DNA of 64,000 nt. Source: an uncultured Planctomycetota bacterium. GTDB taxonomy: Bacteria; Planctomycetota; Phycisphaerae; SM23-33. How positions within the stretch are numbered: the first letter of the stretch is position 1; the number at the start of each line of letters is the position of its first letter. The stretch spans positions 62,001 to 126,000 of the forward strand of contig CAITIS010000079.1 of assembly GCA_903892515.1 (NCBI GenBank). Reading direction: 5' to 3'. Positions 49,909 to 58,035 of the stretch are shown piece by piece. The notes beneath the pieces were generated by a model that did no database searches, was not told the origin of the DNA, and saw only the letters and a list, made by a program, of their open reading frames with translations. The position numbers and the translations under genes were made by a program.

Positions 49909-51097
49909 TCGCATCCTTCCCGCTCTCGTCGATCAACGAATCGATCATGCTCTTGTCGGCCTGCTCCTGCGGCAAAGGCTTGTCAGGCGTCTTGGCCGCG
50001 GGCCGGTGAGAAGGCGCCGCCGGCTTGGGCTCGGCCTTTTCTTCCAGCAAGTCTTTGAGCGCATCCTGCGCCGGCGGCCGCGGCGCGGAAACTTCCTCGA
50101 TCTTCTCGGCCAACTTCGTCGGTGCGCTTCGCTCGTCGGCGACAAGCCGCTCGATAAGCTGCGTGCCCTCGGAGGCGGCGGAGTCCGAACGCAGGAATTC
50201 GGCCACCGCGCCGGCCTCAGCCGCGGCGCCGCGCCCTCTGAGCCCCTGGGCGTCCTGGATCACCCGCAGGAACAGCGTCTCGAGCTTGTCCCGCGGCGAC
50301 TCGATGCCGACGAACGCCTTGTGCCGCCGGGCGATGAGTTCCTGCAATTCCCGCAAGGTCTGCCCGTCCAGCCGCTCGGTGGTTATCTGGCTGAGGTTCC
50401 GCCGCGCCAGCAGGTCGTCCAGCGTTCCCTCGCTGCGCAGCTGCCCGGCGTACAGAATGCCCACGCGGGCGCACACGTCTTCCATGTCCGACAGCAGGTG
50501 CGAGGACAGGATGATCGTCTTGCCGCGCCGGCTGAGTTCGGATATCAGGTCCTTGAACTGCCGCGCCGCCAGCGGGTCCATGCCGCTGGTGGGCTCATCC
50601 AGGATCAGCAGTTCCGGGTCGTTGATCAGCGCCTGGGCCATGCCGATGCGGCGCTGCATGCCCTTGGAATACTCGCCCACGCGCCGGTAGGCCGCGCCGG
50701 CCAGCCCGACCATGTCCAGCAGCATGTCGATTCGCCGCTGCCGCTCGGCGCGGGGCTGGTGAAACAGCCGGCCGTAGTAGTCCAGCGTCTCGCGGGCGTC
50801 CAGGAAGGGGTACAGGTAGCTCTCTTCGGGCAAGAAGCCGATCTTGGCCTTGGCGGCCACGTCGGTGGGGCTCTTGCCCATGACCAGCACCCGCCCCTTC
50901 GACGGGAACATCAGCCCCAGCACCATCTTGAGCGTGGTGCTCTTGCCCGAGCCGTTGGGTCCGAGCAGGCCGTACACCTCGCCGTGGTGAATGGTAAGGT
51001 CCAGGTCCTTGACGGCCGTAACCTTCTCCCGCAACCAGAAGTCGCGGAACACCTTGGTCAGGCCGACGGTTCGTACGATGGCGTCCTTGTCCGGCAT
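49901..51097 (-). CDS. ABC transporter ATP-binding protein with long C-terminal extension
   Basis: 398 residues; the usual size is about 240-310. LLGPNGSGKSTTLKMVLGL is Walker A, VGEYSKGMQRRIGMAQALINDPELLILDEPTSGMDP the signature and Walker B, LSSHLLSDMEDVC the switch. After residue 300 comes an Ala/Pro/Lys/Glu-rich tail (PAQDALKDLLEEKAEPKPAAPSHRPAAK) that looks disordered. It is of the ABC-2 exporter (drug, lipid or polysaccharide) type. It pairs with the permease that overlaps its end, and lies ten bases after the HflK-like gene. Confidence 0.94.
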   Translation of the reverse strand: MPDKDAIVRTVGLTKVFRDFWLREKVTAVKDLDLTIHHGEVYGLLGPNGSGKSTTLKMVLGLMFPSKGRVLVMGKSPTDVAAKAKIGFLPEESYLYPFLDARETLDYYGRLFHQPRAERQRRIDMLLDMVGLAGAAYRRVGEYSKGMQRRIGMAQALINDPELLILDEPTSGMDPLAARQFKDLISELSRRGKTIILSSHLLSDMEDVCARVGILYAGQLRSEGTLDDLLARRNLSQITTERLDGQTLRELQELIARRHKAFVGIESPRDKLETLFLRVIQDAQGLRGRGAAAEAGAVAEFLRSDSAASEGTQLIERLVADERSAPTKLAEKIEEVSAPRPPAQDALKDLLEEKAEPKPAAPSHRPAAKTPDKPLPQEQADKSMIDSLIDESGKDANA

Positions 51098-51107
51098 ATA
51101 GACTTCT

Positions 51108-52478
51108 TTACTGAGGCTTGCCCGTCGGGTTCGTAAGTTTTTCCTTGGCCATCGCCTTGAGGACCTCGGGATCTTCGTTAATCATTATGACGGTCTTCTG
51201 TGCTCCGGGCGTCACGTAGAACTTCTCAATGAGCTTGCTGGTGAGGATCTGCTGCTTGGCCTCGGTCCAGAGTCGCTGCAGCATGAGCTGCGGCGTCTTC
51301 TCATAATTCTCGGCCAGGCCCTGGAACTCCTTGACCTTGCCCGCCACGCGCTGACGCAGTGTTTCATTCGACGCCTTGGCTTCGTTCAGAATCTGCGCCA
51401 CCTGCCCGCCGCTGTCGAGCAACACGGTGTCGATCTGGCCAATCAGGGCCTCGGCCCCGGCCGAATCGCCCTTCTCACGCAGCATCGCGTACTGCTGCAG
51501 CAGGCCCAGATCGGCCGAGCTGTCGGGATCGCCCACCAGCTTCTTCCAGTTCTGCCCGCTGGTCTGGTTCAGCCAACTGACCGCGTCGCTCTTGGCCTTG
51601 CTGACTTCAGTGCTCGCTTCCTGCTGGCTGGAAGTCACCGCGTTCTGGGACGGAATCACCGCCAACGGCACGGTGGCCGCTTCCATCTGAATCTGCTGAA
51701 TCTGGATGCCGCTGGGGCTGTCGGGACGCGACAACTGCTTCTGCGCCTCCTGCCGGATAGCCGAGCAGAACTCGTCCTTATTGTTGAGGATCACGTCGGC
51801 CGTGCGAATGGCGGCGGCATGATTAGCGGCCGCACATACCACCGACCGCACCAGCTCTTCGGGCTCGGCCACGTTCGTCAGGTAGTCCACGATCTCGATT
51901 GAGTCCGTGCCGCTCTCGCCGGTGGCGATGCGGTACTGGCAGGTCAGCAGCACGTGCACCAGCGAGCGATCCGCCGTCAGCAGCGCACCGTCGTAGCCGG
52001 GCTTGAGGCCCTCGCCGCTGGTCTGGATCTCGCTGAGCTTGCGGATGTCCATGTTGCCCTGCACGCGGAACCAGAAGTCCTTGATCTCCAGCTTGCGCTG
52101 ATCGACGGGGATCTTCTCCACCTTGCCGATCGGCTCAGGCCAGGACCAGTTCAGGCCCTCGGGCAGCACCCGGCTGCGGCCCTCGCCCTGGATGGCGCCG
52201 AACAGCAGCCGCACGCCACGCTCCGTCGGCTGGACCTGGCTGATGCCCGTGAGCACCAGTGCCGCCAGCACAAACACCATAATCACCGACAGCAGCCTAA
52301 AGCTCATATGCAGCGCGTCGGAGAGGCTCTTGTTGGCGGTGTCCTCCGCCGGCCGGTTCACGCCGGGGATGTCCAGCGGCTCAGGCCCGTGCTCATGGCC
52401 GTGATGGTCATGGCCGCTGTGGTCGTGGCCATGTTCGTCGAGCTGCTCGTGGTCGTGATCGTCGTGCTTATGTGCCAT
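51108..52478 (-). CDS. SPFH/Band 7 protein (HflK-like) with His-rich N-terminus
   Basis: 456 residues. Residues 1-34 contain about twelve His within Asp/Glu/Gly (HKHDDHDHEQLDEHGHDHSG...), a likely metal-binding tract on the cytosolic side. One transmembrane helix (LLSVIMVFVLAALVLTGISQV) precedes an SPFH domain (QPTERGVRLLFGAIQ...LPEGLNWSWPEPIGKVEKIPVDQR...LLTADRSLVHVLLTCQYRI) and long coiled coil. HflK/HflC form a cage around FtsH in other bacteria; no ftsH is here. AAAAGG before the ATG supports the start. Confidence 0.88.
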   Translation of the reverse strand: MAHKHDDHDHEQLDEHGHDHSGHDHHGHEHGPEPLDIPGVNRPAEDTANKSLSDALHMSFRLLSVIMVFVLAALVLTGISQVQPTERGVRLLFGAIQGEGRSRVLPEGLNWSWPEPIGKVEKIPVDQRKLEIKDFWFRVQGNMDIRKLSEIQTSGEGLKPGYDGALLTADRSLVHVLLTCQYRIATGESGTDSIEIVDYLTNVAEPEELVRSVVCAAANHAAAIRTADVILNNKDEFCSAIRQEAQKQLSRPDSPSGIQIQQIQMEAATVPLAVIPSQNAVTSSQQEASTEVSKAKSDAVSWLNQTSGQNWKKLVGDPDSSADLGLLQQYAMLREKGDSAGAEALIGQIDTVLLDSGGQVAQILNEAKASNETLRQRVAGKVKEFQGLAENYEKTPQLMLQRLWTEAKQQILTSKLIEKFYVTPGAQKTVIMINEDPEVLKAMAKEKLTNPTGKPQ

Positions 52479-52512
52479 AGTTTGGCCTTTTCTTTAACGT
52501 CTTCGTGTTACG

Positions 52513-52688
52513 TCTTCGTGTCGCGGGCGTCTCGCCCGCGTTCTTCGTGACATGGGCGTCTCGCCCATGCGTCACACGGGCGTCTCGCCCGTGCGTTTCT
52601 CTCCGTGCCGCGGGCGTCTCGCCCGTATTCATGCTTCCGCAACACAACGCGGAAGCATGGCACCCAATCCACAGCCGAGGGCGGCTGT
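52513..52688. repeat. Repeat cluster of three palindrome families
   Basis: Five or so GGGCGTCTCGCCC-type hairpins (52513-52629), the CATGCTTCCGC/GCGGAAGCATG hairpin (52630-52659) and an ACAGCCGAGGGCGGCTGT unit (52671-52688) fill the gap between the HflK-like and HflC-like genes. Confidence 0.9.
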
Positions 52689-52720
52689 GCTACGCGCGGG
52701 CATGCCTGCCCGCCCTGCTG

Positions 52721-53683
52721 CTACTTCTTCACTGCCGGCTTGGCATCCGGCGGCGTGGCCCCATCCAGCGAAGGCAGCGACGGCCCGTCCTTCAGGAACC
52801 CGATGCTGTGCTGCCACGAGGGCTCCAGCACGATGACGGCGTTGTTCTTCAAGGCTTCCTTGAGGAAGTCCAGCTCGCGCAGGAACATCGCAAACTGCTC
52901 GTTCTTGCGGTAGGTTTCATACAGCTTGGTCACTTCCTGGATGCCTTCGGAGCGGATGCTCTCGGCCTTGAACCGGGCAAACGCCAGGATCTGCTCCTTG
53001 GCCGCATTGGCGCGCGAGCGGATCATGTCCGCCTCGGCCTCGCCGCGGGTGCGGTAGTCCTGGGCGTAACGATTGCGCTCTTCCTTCATGCTGTTGACGA
53101 CCTGCTGGGTGACCGTTTCGGGCAGCCACAGGCTCTTGATGCCCACCGACAGAATCTGGATGCCGTAGCTCTTCTCGGCGTCGGAGTTGGCGTTGGCGCG
53201 AATCTCTTCCTCGATGTCGGCCACGCGCATCTTGGACGGGTCGGTGTTGACGAACTCCGCCATATCGTGCTGGCTGATGACCTTGCCCTTCTTGTCGCGC
53301 AGGATCTTGCGGACCTGCTCTTCGCCGCGGTCGGCCGTTTCCAGCGTGCGCAGGAACAGCACCGGGTCCTCGATCCGCCACGTGCAGAAGACCGTCACGA
53401 TCAACATCTGCTTGTCGCGGGTTTGGAGTTCCTCGCTGGCGTCGTCCATCACGAACGTCCGGCGGTCATACTCCACGAGGCTCTGGACGGGCCAGGGGTA
53501 CTTCCAGTGCAGCCCGCCCGCGCCGCCCGGAGCGGTCTTGCCGCCGTCGATGGGCCCGCCGGCCTTGCCGAAGGTCTTGACGATGGCGATCGTCTTGTAG
53601 TCGGCTGTGAAGGCCACTGAATACACCAGCAGCAGCCCGACCACCACCGCCACCAGAATCACCGTCCAACGTTGTTCTTTCAT
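52721..53683 (-). CDS. SPFH/Band 7 protein (HflC-like)
   Basis: 320 residues. One N-terminal helix (WTVILVAVVVGLLLVYSVAF), then the SPFH domain (YKTIAIVKTFGKAG...GLHWKYPWPVQSLVEYDRRTFVMDDASEELQTRDKQMLIVTVFCTWRIEDP) and a coiled-coil region (EERNRYAQDYRTRGEAEADMIRSRANAAKEQIL), as in HflC. Usually HflC is shorter at the C-terminus; here a Pro/Ala tail follows. GAGGAA eight bases before ATG 53683 fixes the start. It is likely a partner of the HflK-like proteins on either side. Confidence 0.9.
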   Translation of the reverse strand: MKEQRWTVILVAVVVGLLLVYSVAFTADYKTIAIVKTFGKAGGPIDGGKTAPGGAGGLHWKYPWPVQSLVEYDRRTFVMDDASEELQTRDKQMLIVTVFCTWRIEDPVLFLRTLETADRGEEQVRKILRDKKGKVISQHDMAEFVNTDPSKMRVADIEEEIRANANSDAEKSYGIQILSVGIKSLWLPETVTQQVVNSMKEERNRYAQDYRTRGEAEADMIRSRANAAKEQILAFARFKAESIRSEGIQEVTKLYETYRKNEQFAMFLRELDFLKEALKNNAVIVLEPSWQHSIGFLKDGPSLPSLDGATPPDAKPAVKK

Positions 53684-53700
53684 GTCTGCCGTTCCTCTCT

Positions 53701-53844
53701 CCGTGTCGCGGGCATCTGGCCCACGGGTACCATTCTTCCGTCTGCGTGTCGCGGGCGTCTGGCCCGCGTTCTCTCGTGGCATGGGCGTCTGGCCCATGTG
53801 TCACACGGGCGTCTCGCCCGTGCCTCACAGCCAAGGGCGGCTGT
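53701..53844. repeat. Repeat cluster of GGGCGTCTGGCCC and ACAGCC palindromes
   Basis: Four GGGCGTCTSGCCC-type hairpins (around 53710, 53755, 53788, 53813) and one ACAGCCAAGGGCGGCTGT unit at 53827-53844 occupy the gap between two SPFH genes. Confidence 0.88.
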
Positions 53845-53845
53845 G

Positions 53846-56149
53846 CTACTTCTTGGTTTCCGGGCCGGGCTGGATGTCCGACATCGCCTGGATGGGCCGC
53901 TCCAGATTCATCCGCACTTCCACCTTGTTGGGGTCCACGCCCAGCACGTACTTGCGATGGTCGCGCAACCCTTCGGTCAGCACGTCCAGATACTTCTCCA
54001 GCCGGTACAGGTGCGGGGCGGCGTGCTCGTTGAGCAGCTGCACCAGGAAGCTCTTGACGCTCGAACGCTCCTTAAACTCCATCTGCCAGCGATCCGCCCG
54101 GGCCTGCGCGACCTCCACGGCCGCCTTGCCCTGGGCCATCGCGAACAGCAGTTCCACGTCCGCTTCGCTCTTGGCCGCGGCCTCATTGATGCGGTTGTCC
54201 TGCAAATCCTTTTGCAGGCCTTCCAGCAGGGCCACGTGCTGCACCTGATTGACCAGTAGCTGCTGGTTGATGGTGTGCGTCTTGTCGTTGATCTTGCCGC
54301 GCAGCCGCTCGTTCTCGATCTCGGCCGAGAGCCGCGCCGACTCGTACTTGGCCGTGGCCAGCGCGTTGGTCAGGCAGAGGGCACAATCCTGCCCTTCCTG
54401 CCGCATGCCCTGCAAGCGGCGGCAATCCATGCGAATCGTGATCGCCTGGGCCAGCTTCCACGCCAAGTCCGGATCGCCCGCCACTTCGGCCAGCGACTTG
54501 TTGGCCTCGGACTGCGCCATGTACCGGGTCTGGTCGCGCTGCCGCTCATTGGCCGCCACCTGCTCGAACGCGGCCGCGGCGTCTTTGGGCGGATGGCTCG
54601 CCAGCAACTGCACACGCACGATCTCCACGCCCAGGCCCTTGCCATCGCCCAGCGGCTTGATGGTGTTATTGATCCGGCTGGCCAGGTCCTGCTCGAACTG
54701 CCCCCGGCCAAAGCTCATGATGCCCTGAGGCCGGTTGGCCTCGCCGCCGGTGAGCGGCTCATCCAGCGTGGCCGAAGCGGCGTATTGGATCATCTCGCGA
54801 TACGCGAGATCCTCCAGCAGCTTGGGCGTGTCGGTGAAGCCAAACTCGAACTGATACGGATCGGTGATGCGGTAATACACCGCCGCCACCAGCTTGATGA
54901 TGTTGACCGAGGGAACCTTCGTCTCGCCTGCGCTGCCGGCGGGTTGGCTGGAGGGCGTTTGCCGATCCGGCACGGCCACCAGCGTGTTCAGCTCTTCCAG
55001 AGGGCCGTGATCTTCGGTCCAGAGATAGACTCTCTTGTCCACCCGGCCCGGAACGGCATTGCCGACGCCCAGCATCATCTCGTGAACCTTGCCCGTGTCG
55101 AACTTCAACGCCTGCTCGATGGGCCAGGGCAGGATCAGGTACGGCGAACTCCGCGGCGTCAGCACCTGTCTGGGGTGCGGCTGGCCCCAGCGCAGGACGA
55201 TGTACTCCTGGCCTTCGTCCACGACCACCACGCTGGAAAGGGCCCACAGGACGATGCCCGCGATAAGCACCAGCGGCACAAACGCCCGGTGCAGCAGTTT
55301 GTAGAACCACGTCGAAGAGACCTGGAAGCCAAACTGGTAATTCAGCGCCTCGGCAATCGAGTGGCCGATGCTTTCGGGGCTGGCGATCAGGCTGAGAACT
55401 CGGCTGTCATGGCTGTAGCGGCGTTCGGCCCCAGGCAGCCGAGGCCGGTAGATGTCCAACACGAAGTTGAGCACCAACTCCAATCCCAGCACGACCATGA
55501 ACGCCGGCAGGACGTACAGGGCGATCTTGTCAATCGCCCGCCAGCGGTAGTACTCGCCCACCATCACCGCGGTCATCATCAGCCAGACCAGCGCGTTGGT
55601 GAACAGGAAGCTGCCGGGCGCCCGCAGAATCCGCCACTGCTCGGCCTTGGCCATGCCCGTGACGTAGCGGGAGAACAGGAAGGCCGCAAAGGCCACGCCC
55701 ACCGAGACGAACAGCCAGACGGTGGCCGAAGCGATCGGCGGGCCGACCAGGCTGCCCGGCGGGTTCTTGAGTATCCACAAGCCGATGCCCAGGTCATACG
55801 CCGCCAGCAGCAGCGTAAAGGCCGGGGCCAGGTACTTGTCCATCCACGCCAGCCGACCGGCGGCCACGCGAATCTGGGCCTGGTCGCCCTGTAGGAAGAT
55901 GCTGGCCTTGTCACCGCCGCGGGCGATGAGTTCATTCAGTTCCTGGCTCTCGCGGCGATCCAGGAAGCGGCAGTAGAACAGCACCAGTGTCAGCAGCCAC
56001 ATGGGCAGCGGCGCCAGGATGATCCACAAGGCCGCCCAGGAGGAGGGGCTGTGGGTGTCGAACCACATTCCCGCCGCCAGGGCTGACAGGATCGCCTGCA
56101 GCACCAGACCGCTCAGAGCTACGTTTTTGCCTCGCGTATTAGCTTGCAT
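53846..56149 (-). CDS. Fusion of a multi-pass membrane domain with an SPFH/HflK-like protein
   Basis: 767 residues. Six helices lie within the first 240 residues (for example WAALWIILAPLPMWLLTLVLFYC, APAFTLLLAAYDLGIGLWIL, ALYVLPAFMVVLGLELVLNFVL), and a seventh (VPLVLIAGIVLWALSSVVVV at about 294) leads into an SPFH domain (VDEGQEYIVLRWGQPHPRQVLTPRSSPYLILPWPIEQALKFD) and a long coiled coil to the C-terminus. This is much larger than normal HflK (about 350-420). GGAG six bases before ATG 56149 gives the start. It heads the minus-strand run of SPFH and ABC genes. Confidence 0.87.
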   Translation of the reverse strand: MQANTRGKNVALSGLVLQAILSALAAGMWFDTHSPSSWAALWIILAPLPMWLLTLVLFYCRFLDRRESQELNELIARGGDKASIFLQGDQAQIRVAAGRLAWMDKYLAPAFTLLLAAYDLGIGLWILKNPPGSLVGPPIASATVWLFVSVGVAFAAFLFSRYVTGMAKAEQWRILRAPGSFLFTNALVWLMMTAVMVGEYYRWRAIDKIALYVLPAFMVVLGLELVLNFVLDIYRPRLPGAERRYSHDSRVLSLIASPESIGHSIAEALNYQFGFQVSSTWFYKLLHRAFVPLVLIAGIVLWALSSVVVVDEGQEYIVLRWGQPHPRQVLTPRSSPYLILPWPIEQALKFDTGKVHEMMLGVGNAVPGRVDKRVYLWTEDHGPLEELNTLVAVPDRQTPSSQPAGSAGETKVPSVNIIKLVAAVYYRITDPYQFEFGFTDTPKLLEDLAYREMIQYAASATLDEPLTGGEANRPQGIMSFGRGQFEQDLASRINNTIKPLGDGKGLGVEIVRVQLLASHPPKDAAAAFEQVAANERQRDQTRYMAQSEANKSLAEVAGDPDLAWKLAQAITIRMDCRRLQGMRQEGQDCALCLTNALATAKYESARLSAEIENERLRGKINDKTHTINQQLLVNQVQHVALLEGLQKDLQDNRINEAAAKSEADVELLFAMAQGKAAVEVAQARADRWQMEFKERSSVKSFLVQLLNEHAAPHLYRLEKYLDVLTEGLRDHRKYVLGVDPNKVEVRMNLERPIQAMSDIQPGPETKK

Positions 56150-56327
56150 GCATTACTCCGCTAACCGACTCTCTTGGTACGGCCCAAAAAGCCCGTACGC
56201 CAGAGCGTATCTTGCCTGCTGTGATCTCCGGCCGGTACGATAGAATGCGCCGCTCTGGACCACACAGGGCCTCGTACCGTAACGTATGTAGGGCCGGCTC
56301 GTTGCCGGAAATATCGACGGAGAATCT

Positions 56328-57776
56328 TTGATCATGATGCGTCTGCTGGCCATCGCACGTAACGCGTTTACTGAAACTATCCGCCAGCCCATCTACGGCG
56401 TGCTGGTGCTGATCACCTTTGCCGTACTGGTGCTGGAGGTGCCGCTGGCCACCTGGACCATGGGCACGGGCAACGCCGACTACGAAGTCACCGATCAGCA
56501 GCTCATGGTCAGCATGGGCCTTTCCACGCTGCTTGTCAGCGGGCTGTTCATCGCGGCCTTCAGCGCCGCGGGCGTTCTCAGCCGCGAAATCGAAGAACGT
56601 ACCGTGCTGACGGTCGTGTCCAAGCCGGTCTCGCGTCCGACGATCATCGCCGGCAAGTATCTCGGCGTGGCGGGCGCGCTGGGCTTGGCGTTCTATCTCG
56701 GCAGTCTGGTGCTGGCGATGACCGTGCGGCACAAGGTCATGGTCGCGGCGGACGATCCGTACGACATGCCGGTGCTGGTCATTGGCTGCGGCACGTTTGG
56801 GCTGAGCATCGCCTGCGCCCTGTTCTGCAATTACTTCTTCGGCTGGCACTTCACGTCCTCGACCGTGGGCTTCAGCGCGGTGTTCATGGGCATCGGAATG
56901 GCCGTGATCGCCTTCGTGGGCAAGGGCTGGACGATCGTGCCCTTCGGCACGGACATTCCAACCGACCTGCTGGTGGCGATGCTGCTGGAGTTCTTCTGCG
57001 TGCTGGTATTTGCGGCCGTGGCCGTGGCGGCATCGACCCGGCTGGGACAACTGATGACCCTGCTGGTCTGCCTGAGCTTCTTCTTCGCCGGCTCGCTGAT
57101 CGAGTACATCCTGCGCGGCCTGCCCGCGGGCCACCCGGTCACGACGGTGCTGTACCTGCTGCTGCCCAACCTGACGTTCTTCTACGTCATCGACGCCCTG
57201 GCCAACGGCAAACACATCAGCGGCCTGTACGTGCTGTACAGTGCCGGATACATGCTCTGCTACGTCGTGGCGATCCTGGGCATCGGCATGGCCATGTTCC
57301 AGAAGCGCGAACTGGAGGCCTCGGGCGGCGCCAGCACGCTGCCGAGCCTGGTCAACCTGCTGGCCTGGGGTGGAAGAGTTCTGGCCATAGTCCTGGCGAT
57401 CTGCGCCATGCTGGTTTCGATGGGCCTGAAGATCTTCGGCCCCTTCTCCACCGGCGTGTACGTGGCGGTGGGCATCGGCCTGGCCCTGGTGGCCGTCGGC
57501 GGCTGGGTGTACTGGGGCGTGTTCGCCCGCGGCGCCAAGTGGGCCTACTGGACCACGCTGGCTGGCGGCATCGCCGTGTTCGGCGTGGCCCTGGCTGACC
57601 TGATCCTGCCGGCCTCGCTGACCTACCTCAGCAACGAATGGCTGACCGCCCTGCTGGCTGCGTCGGCCCCGACGGTGGTCATCCTGCTGCTGCCCAAGAC
57701 CCGCGGCCACTTCGGCCTGCGAAAGCATGTCCGCACCGAGCGATCCGCCCTGCCCGGCCAGATCACCGGGGCGTAA
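56328..57776 (+). CDS. ABC-2 type membrane permease (divergent from SPFH operon)
   Basis: 482 residues with about twelve helices. The opening RLLAIARNAFTETIRQPIYGVLVLITFAVLVL and SREIEERTVLTVVSKPVSRPTIIAGKYLG are the ABC-2 permease blocks also seen in the permease at 48394-49908. GGAG is five bases before a TTG at 56328 and 11 before the ATG at 56334, so the TTG is preferred slightly. No separate ATPase follows; it may share the ATPase at 49901-51097. Confidence 0.87.
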   Translation: MIMMRLLAIARNAFTETIRQPIYGVLVLITFAVLVLEVPLATWTMGTGNADYEVTDQQLMVSMGLSTLLVSGLFIAAFSAAGVLSREIEERTVLTVVSKPVSRPTIIAGKYLGVAGALGLAFYLGSLVLAMTVRHKVMVAADDPYDMPVLVIGCGTFGLSIACALFCNYFFGWHFTSSTVGFSAVFMGIGMAVIAFVGKGWTIVPFGTDIPTDLLVAMLLEFFCVLVFAAVAVAASTRLGQLMTLLVCLSFFFAGSLIEYILRGLPAGHPVTTVLYLLLPNLTFFYVIDALANGKHISGLYVLYSAGYMLCYVVAILGIGMAMFQKRELEASGGASTLPSLVNLLAWGGRVLAIVLAICAMLVSMGLKIFGPFSTGVYVAVGIGLALVAVGGWVYWGVFARGAKWAYWTTLAGGIAVFGVALADLILPASLTYLSNEWLTALLAASAPTVVILLLPKTRGHFGLRKHVRTERSALPGQITGA

Positions 57777-57779
57777 ATC

Positions 57780-57863
57780 ACAGCCGAGGGCGGCTGTCCC
57801 ACGAGAACAACCACAGCCGAGGGCGGCTGTGCTACGAGAACAACCACAGCCGAGGGCGGCTGG
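57780..57863. repeat. 33-bp tandem triplet of the ACAGCCGAGGGCGGCTG palindrome
   Basis: Copies start at 57780, 57813 and 57846, each 33 bases apart, separated by a CCACGAGAACAACC-type linker. Beyond them, around 57955, GTGCAACCAGTTGCAC is a further palindrome shared with 63303. Confidence 0.92.
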
Positions 57864-58035
57864 GCTACGACGCGCCACGGGTGCCATGACCTGACGCTGC
57901 GCTGTCGTTAGCAGCGGCTGGCCCTGCTCGACCTTCGGCGCGGCCTCGACCTGCGTGCAACCAGTTGCACGCCCTGCGGGCAGCGGCTGGCCATGCCCGA
58001 TGGTCGGGTGTTCACTCAGGATTTTCGGGGAAGTC

